Shown: positions 31,913 to 33,394 of the stretch, piece by piece
How the letters are laid out: each line of letters opens with the position of its first letter
Position numbering within the stretch: position 1 is the first letter of the stretch
Origin: an uncultured Chloroflexales bacterium
GTDB taxonomy: Bacteria; Chloroflexota; Chloroflexia; Chloroflexales; Chloroflexaceae
Assembly (NCBI GenBank): GCA_937925925.1
Contig: CALANA010000093.1
Location: 1 to 33,394 of the forward strand
Reading direction: 5' to 3'
Length of the DNA: 33,394 nt
Position numbers and translations under genes: made by a program
The notes under the pieces: model-generated
Told to the model about the DNA's origin: nothing
Databases searched by the model: none
The model's input: the letters and a program-made list of their open reading frames with translations, nothing else

Positions 31913-32791
31913 ATGATAACCCCATCGCTGGTGCCGACCCTGGAAGAGTTTCTAGCTGCTCCTGACGCACAGGTGGCAGCGGTGGCCCCGGAAACACTGA
32001 TCTTTGCGGTTGGCGGTACTCGTCGTGCAGCAGCCCTGGCTGGTATATCGCCCCAGAGTGACGACTATGCTCGCTGGTCACGCACACAGATGATGACCTG
32101 TATTGCGACCTTTTTTCGACTGGGGGTGCGGCATCTTTTTACGACAGCCATTCGGCCAGGGCAACTAGCCGAAACCGGACGCTATCGTGAACGGTTGTTA
32201 CACTGGGTAGACTGGGGTCTGGCAGGCTCCGAAGCACTGGCCGAGTATGCCCGGCATAAATGGCGCGTACATCTGTTGGGTACGGAGAGTTTGCCGGAGT
32301 TGCAATCAACTGCCGAACGAGTACAGGTGATGACTCAGGATTATTACGAACATACGCTATGGTGGTATGTGGTTCCAGACCGCGAAGCCCCCTGGCAATC
32401 GCTGCTGACAGCCGCGCAACGTGTGCAGACGCATACGCGTGCGGCCCTCATCCGTGCTATGTATGGCGAGGATGTTCCGCTGGCAACAATGTATGTGGGT
32501 TTCGGCAAACCCATGGTCGCCCCGGATATTCTACCGCCAATCCTGGCAGGAGAAATCCAGTGCTACTGGCCGCAACGTCCTGGGTATACTCTGGATGAAG
32601 CACTGATCCGCCGTATCTTTTATGATTATGCCTATCTACGTCCAACCTGGCGCGCTGAGCGATCCGGACGATATGATGATCTGGATGCACAGCGTGCCGC
32701 CTGGGAAACGCAGGCTATACTCGGAGTGGGACAGAAACTGGGCGATTTCTGGTATCCTGGTGCCTTCCCTGCTATCTCTACACAAGAGTAA
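31913..32791 (+). CDS. Rv3378c-like diterpene synthase / diterpenyl transferase (cis-prenyltransferase fold)
   Basis: A 292-residue protein homologous along its length to mycobacterial Rv3378c, which takes the product of a class II cyclase and makes tuberculosinol or tuberculosinyl adenosine. Matching regions are EEFLAAP near the start, GTRR (35-38), DDYARWSRTQM, a central HLLGTE, MYVGFGKP, the strong RRIFYDYAYLRPTWR and the closing GVGQKLGDFWYPGAF. In Rv3378c the residue before GTRR is a catalytic Asp34; here it is Gly34 (AVGGTRR). AAGGAG is eight bases before the ATG. The gene follows a class II diterpene cyclase, as in mycobacteria. The expected product is a diterpene alcohol or conjugate. 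Confidence 0.8.
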   Translation: MITPSLVPTLEEFLAAPDAQVAAVAPETLIFAVGGTRRAAALAGISPQSDDYARWSRTQMMTCIATFFRLGVRHLFTTAIRPGQLAETGRYRERLLHWVDWGLAGSEALAEYARHKWRVHLLGTESLPELQSTAERVQVMTQDYYEHTLWWYVVPDREAPWQSLLTAAQRVQTHTRAALIRAMYGEDVPLATMYVGFGKPMVAPDILPPILAGEIQCYWPQRPGYTLDEALIRRIFYDYAYLRPTWRAERSGRYDDLDAQRAAWETQAILGVGQKLGDFWYPGAFPAISTQE

Positions 32792-32800
32792 GGAGCAAGA

Positions 32801-33394
32801 ATGAACCGGCAGCGTATTATAAGTGTGATGCTGGTGCTATTAATTTGTATTACTTCTATCCTGCTGATTCTTAGTATCATTCAAGGTAGTATTTTTGATA
32901 TTATATTAGGGTTTATAGGAGTGGCTATTTTTAGTTTATTACTGATAGCACATCTGCGTGCATGGCCCTGGAGTGCGCATATCATGGTAATTATCAGTAC
33001 GCTGCTGACCATTGTCAGCAATACACCTGAACTTACCCAGCGACAAATTTCCCTTTCGGTGTTAGTGCCAGCCGTGCTTTCGGCGATGTTACTCCCATGG
33101 TACTGGACTATAGGCACTTTTATAGCTTGCATTGTAGGGGTTGCGATCCAATCGGGTGCCCAGGGCCCTCTGTTTGCCCCCGATGTTCTCATTCTTGCGA
33201 CATTCATTGCGATTGGTATCTCGCTTGCGGGCAGTGTTGCACGCACGGCCCAACGTGCCGCTGAAGCCAACGCCGAACAAGCTACCATGCAGGCACGACT
33301 GGCCGAGCAAAAAGCGCATGAGGCTGATCAGAAGGCGATCGAACTGACTCATACATCGCTGGAACTGGCCCAACAAAACGAAGCCCAGCGACGC
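32801..33394 (+). CDS. Six-TM membrane signalling protein, N-terminal part
   Basis: An open frame from the ATG at 32801 (AAGGAG seven bases upstream) to the window end, 198 residues so far. Six hydrophobic segments lie at about 6-25, 27-48, 54-70, 82-101, 105-120 and 128-147, followed by a cytosolic charged coiled coil (RTAQRAAEANAEQATMQARL, then AEQKAHEADQKAIELTHTSL). This plan, MASE-like membrane sensor plus coiled coil, usually leads to a STAS, kinase or cyclase output domain, here cut off. It starts 9 bases after the diterpene synthase stop and is probably in the same operon, so it may be a regulator or sensor of that pathway. Confidence 0.7.
   Translation, partial: MNRQRIISVMLVLLICITSILLILSIIQGSIFDIILGFIGVAIFSLLLIAHLRAWPWSAHIMVIISTLLTIVSNTPELTQRQISLSVLVPAVLSAMLLPWYWTIGTFIACIVGVAIQSGAQGPLFAPDVLILATFIAIGISLAGSVARTAQRAAEANAEQATMQARLAEQKAHEADQKAIELTHTSLELAQQNEAQRR

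Noticed and set aside
31913..32791. Undecaprenyl diphosphate synthase
   Set aside because: The fold is related, but the DGNGRWA-type motif is absent, and the C-terminal motifs match Rv3378c instead.
1..33394. CRISPR array, rRNA genes, tRNA genes or a phage module
   Set aside because: No regularly spaced direct repeats, rRNA-like conserved blocks, tRNA motifs or phage structural genes were found in reading the window.

Overview
The window looks like chromosomal DNA from a Chloroflexota bacterium, most likely class Chloroflexia. This is inferred from the gene mix (an HTTM membrane protein, a DICT-domain protein, an XisI protein, GAF and OmpR-type signalling, a class II fumarase, a diterpene-synthase pair) and from moderately GC-rich DNA full of palindromic intergenic repeats. 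The strain cannot be named from sequence alone.

Layout. 1-4350: the end of an unidentified gene, an HTTM (vitamin K carboxylase-like) membrane protein, then small redox genes (a c-type cytochrome lipoprotein with a small membrane protein, a cupin, and a membrane-anchored haem-binding protein). 4354-6595: an OmpR/HisKA two-component pair on the minus strand. 6776-7509: a nested palindromic element and a lone XisI gene. 7712-9867: a tightly packed minus-strand MOSC, metallo-beta-lactamase and kinase-like phosphotransferase operon. 9907-10773: a foldback element, a gene fragment, a GC-rich inverted-repeat unit and a truncated transposase. 10774-15312: a cell-wall amidase, an S41 protease lipoprotein and a PLP aminotransferase. 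15386-19312: a complete riboflavin operon (ribD, ribE, ribBA, ribH) under an FMN riboswitch with a clear promoter. 19620-23567: a DICT protein, a histidine phosphatase, a TPR/zinc-finger/membrane protein and a stand-alone ClpB-D2-like AAA+ ATPase. 23851-27581: a GAF histidine kinase whose consensus promoter contains a perfect palindrome, then fumarase. 28427-33394: the most interesting block.

That block is a plus-strand run of a secreted-type nucleoside hydrolase, a class II diterpene cyclase with a DGDD motif, a HAD phosphatase (start overlaps the cyclase stop), a homologue of the mycobacterial diterpene synthase / tuberculosinyl-adenosine transferase Rv3378c, and a six-TM membrane protein running off the window. 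It looks like a biosynthetic operon turning geranylgeranyl diphosphate into a bicyclic diterpene and possibly a diterpenyl nucleoside. The Rv3378c-like enzyme has Gly34 where the catalytic Asp of the family is expected.

The second notable theme is intergenic DNA. At least eight spacers hold copies of one palindromic element family (ends near GGACGTACGCGGT; often a perfect 16-20 bp hairpin with a 3-nt loop in the middle). A second family has ATACCAATT...CCGCAT ends. One site (6776-7031) shows the first inserted inside the second. These look like non-autonomous mobile elements; no intact transposase is present.
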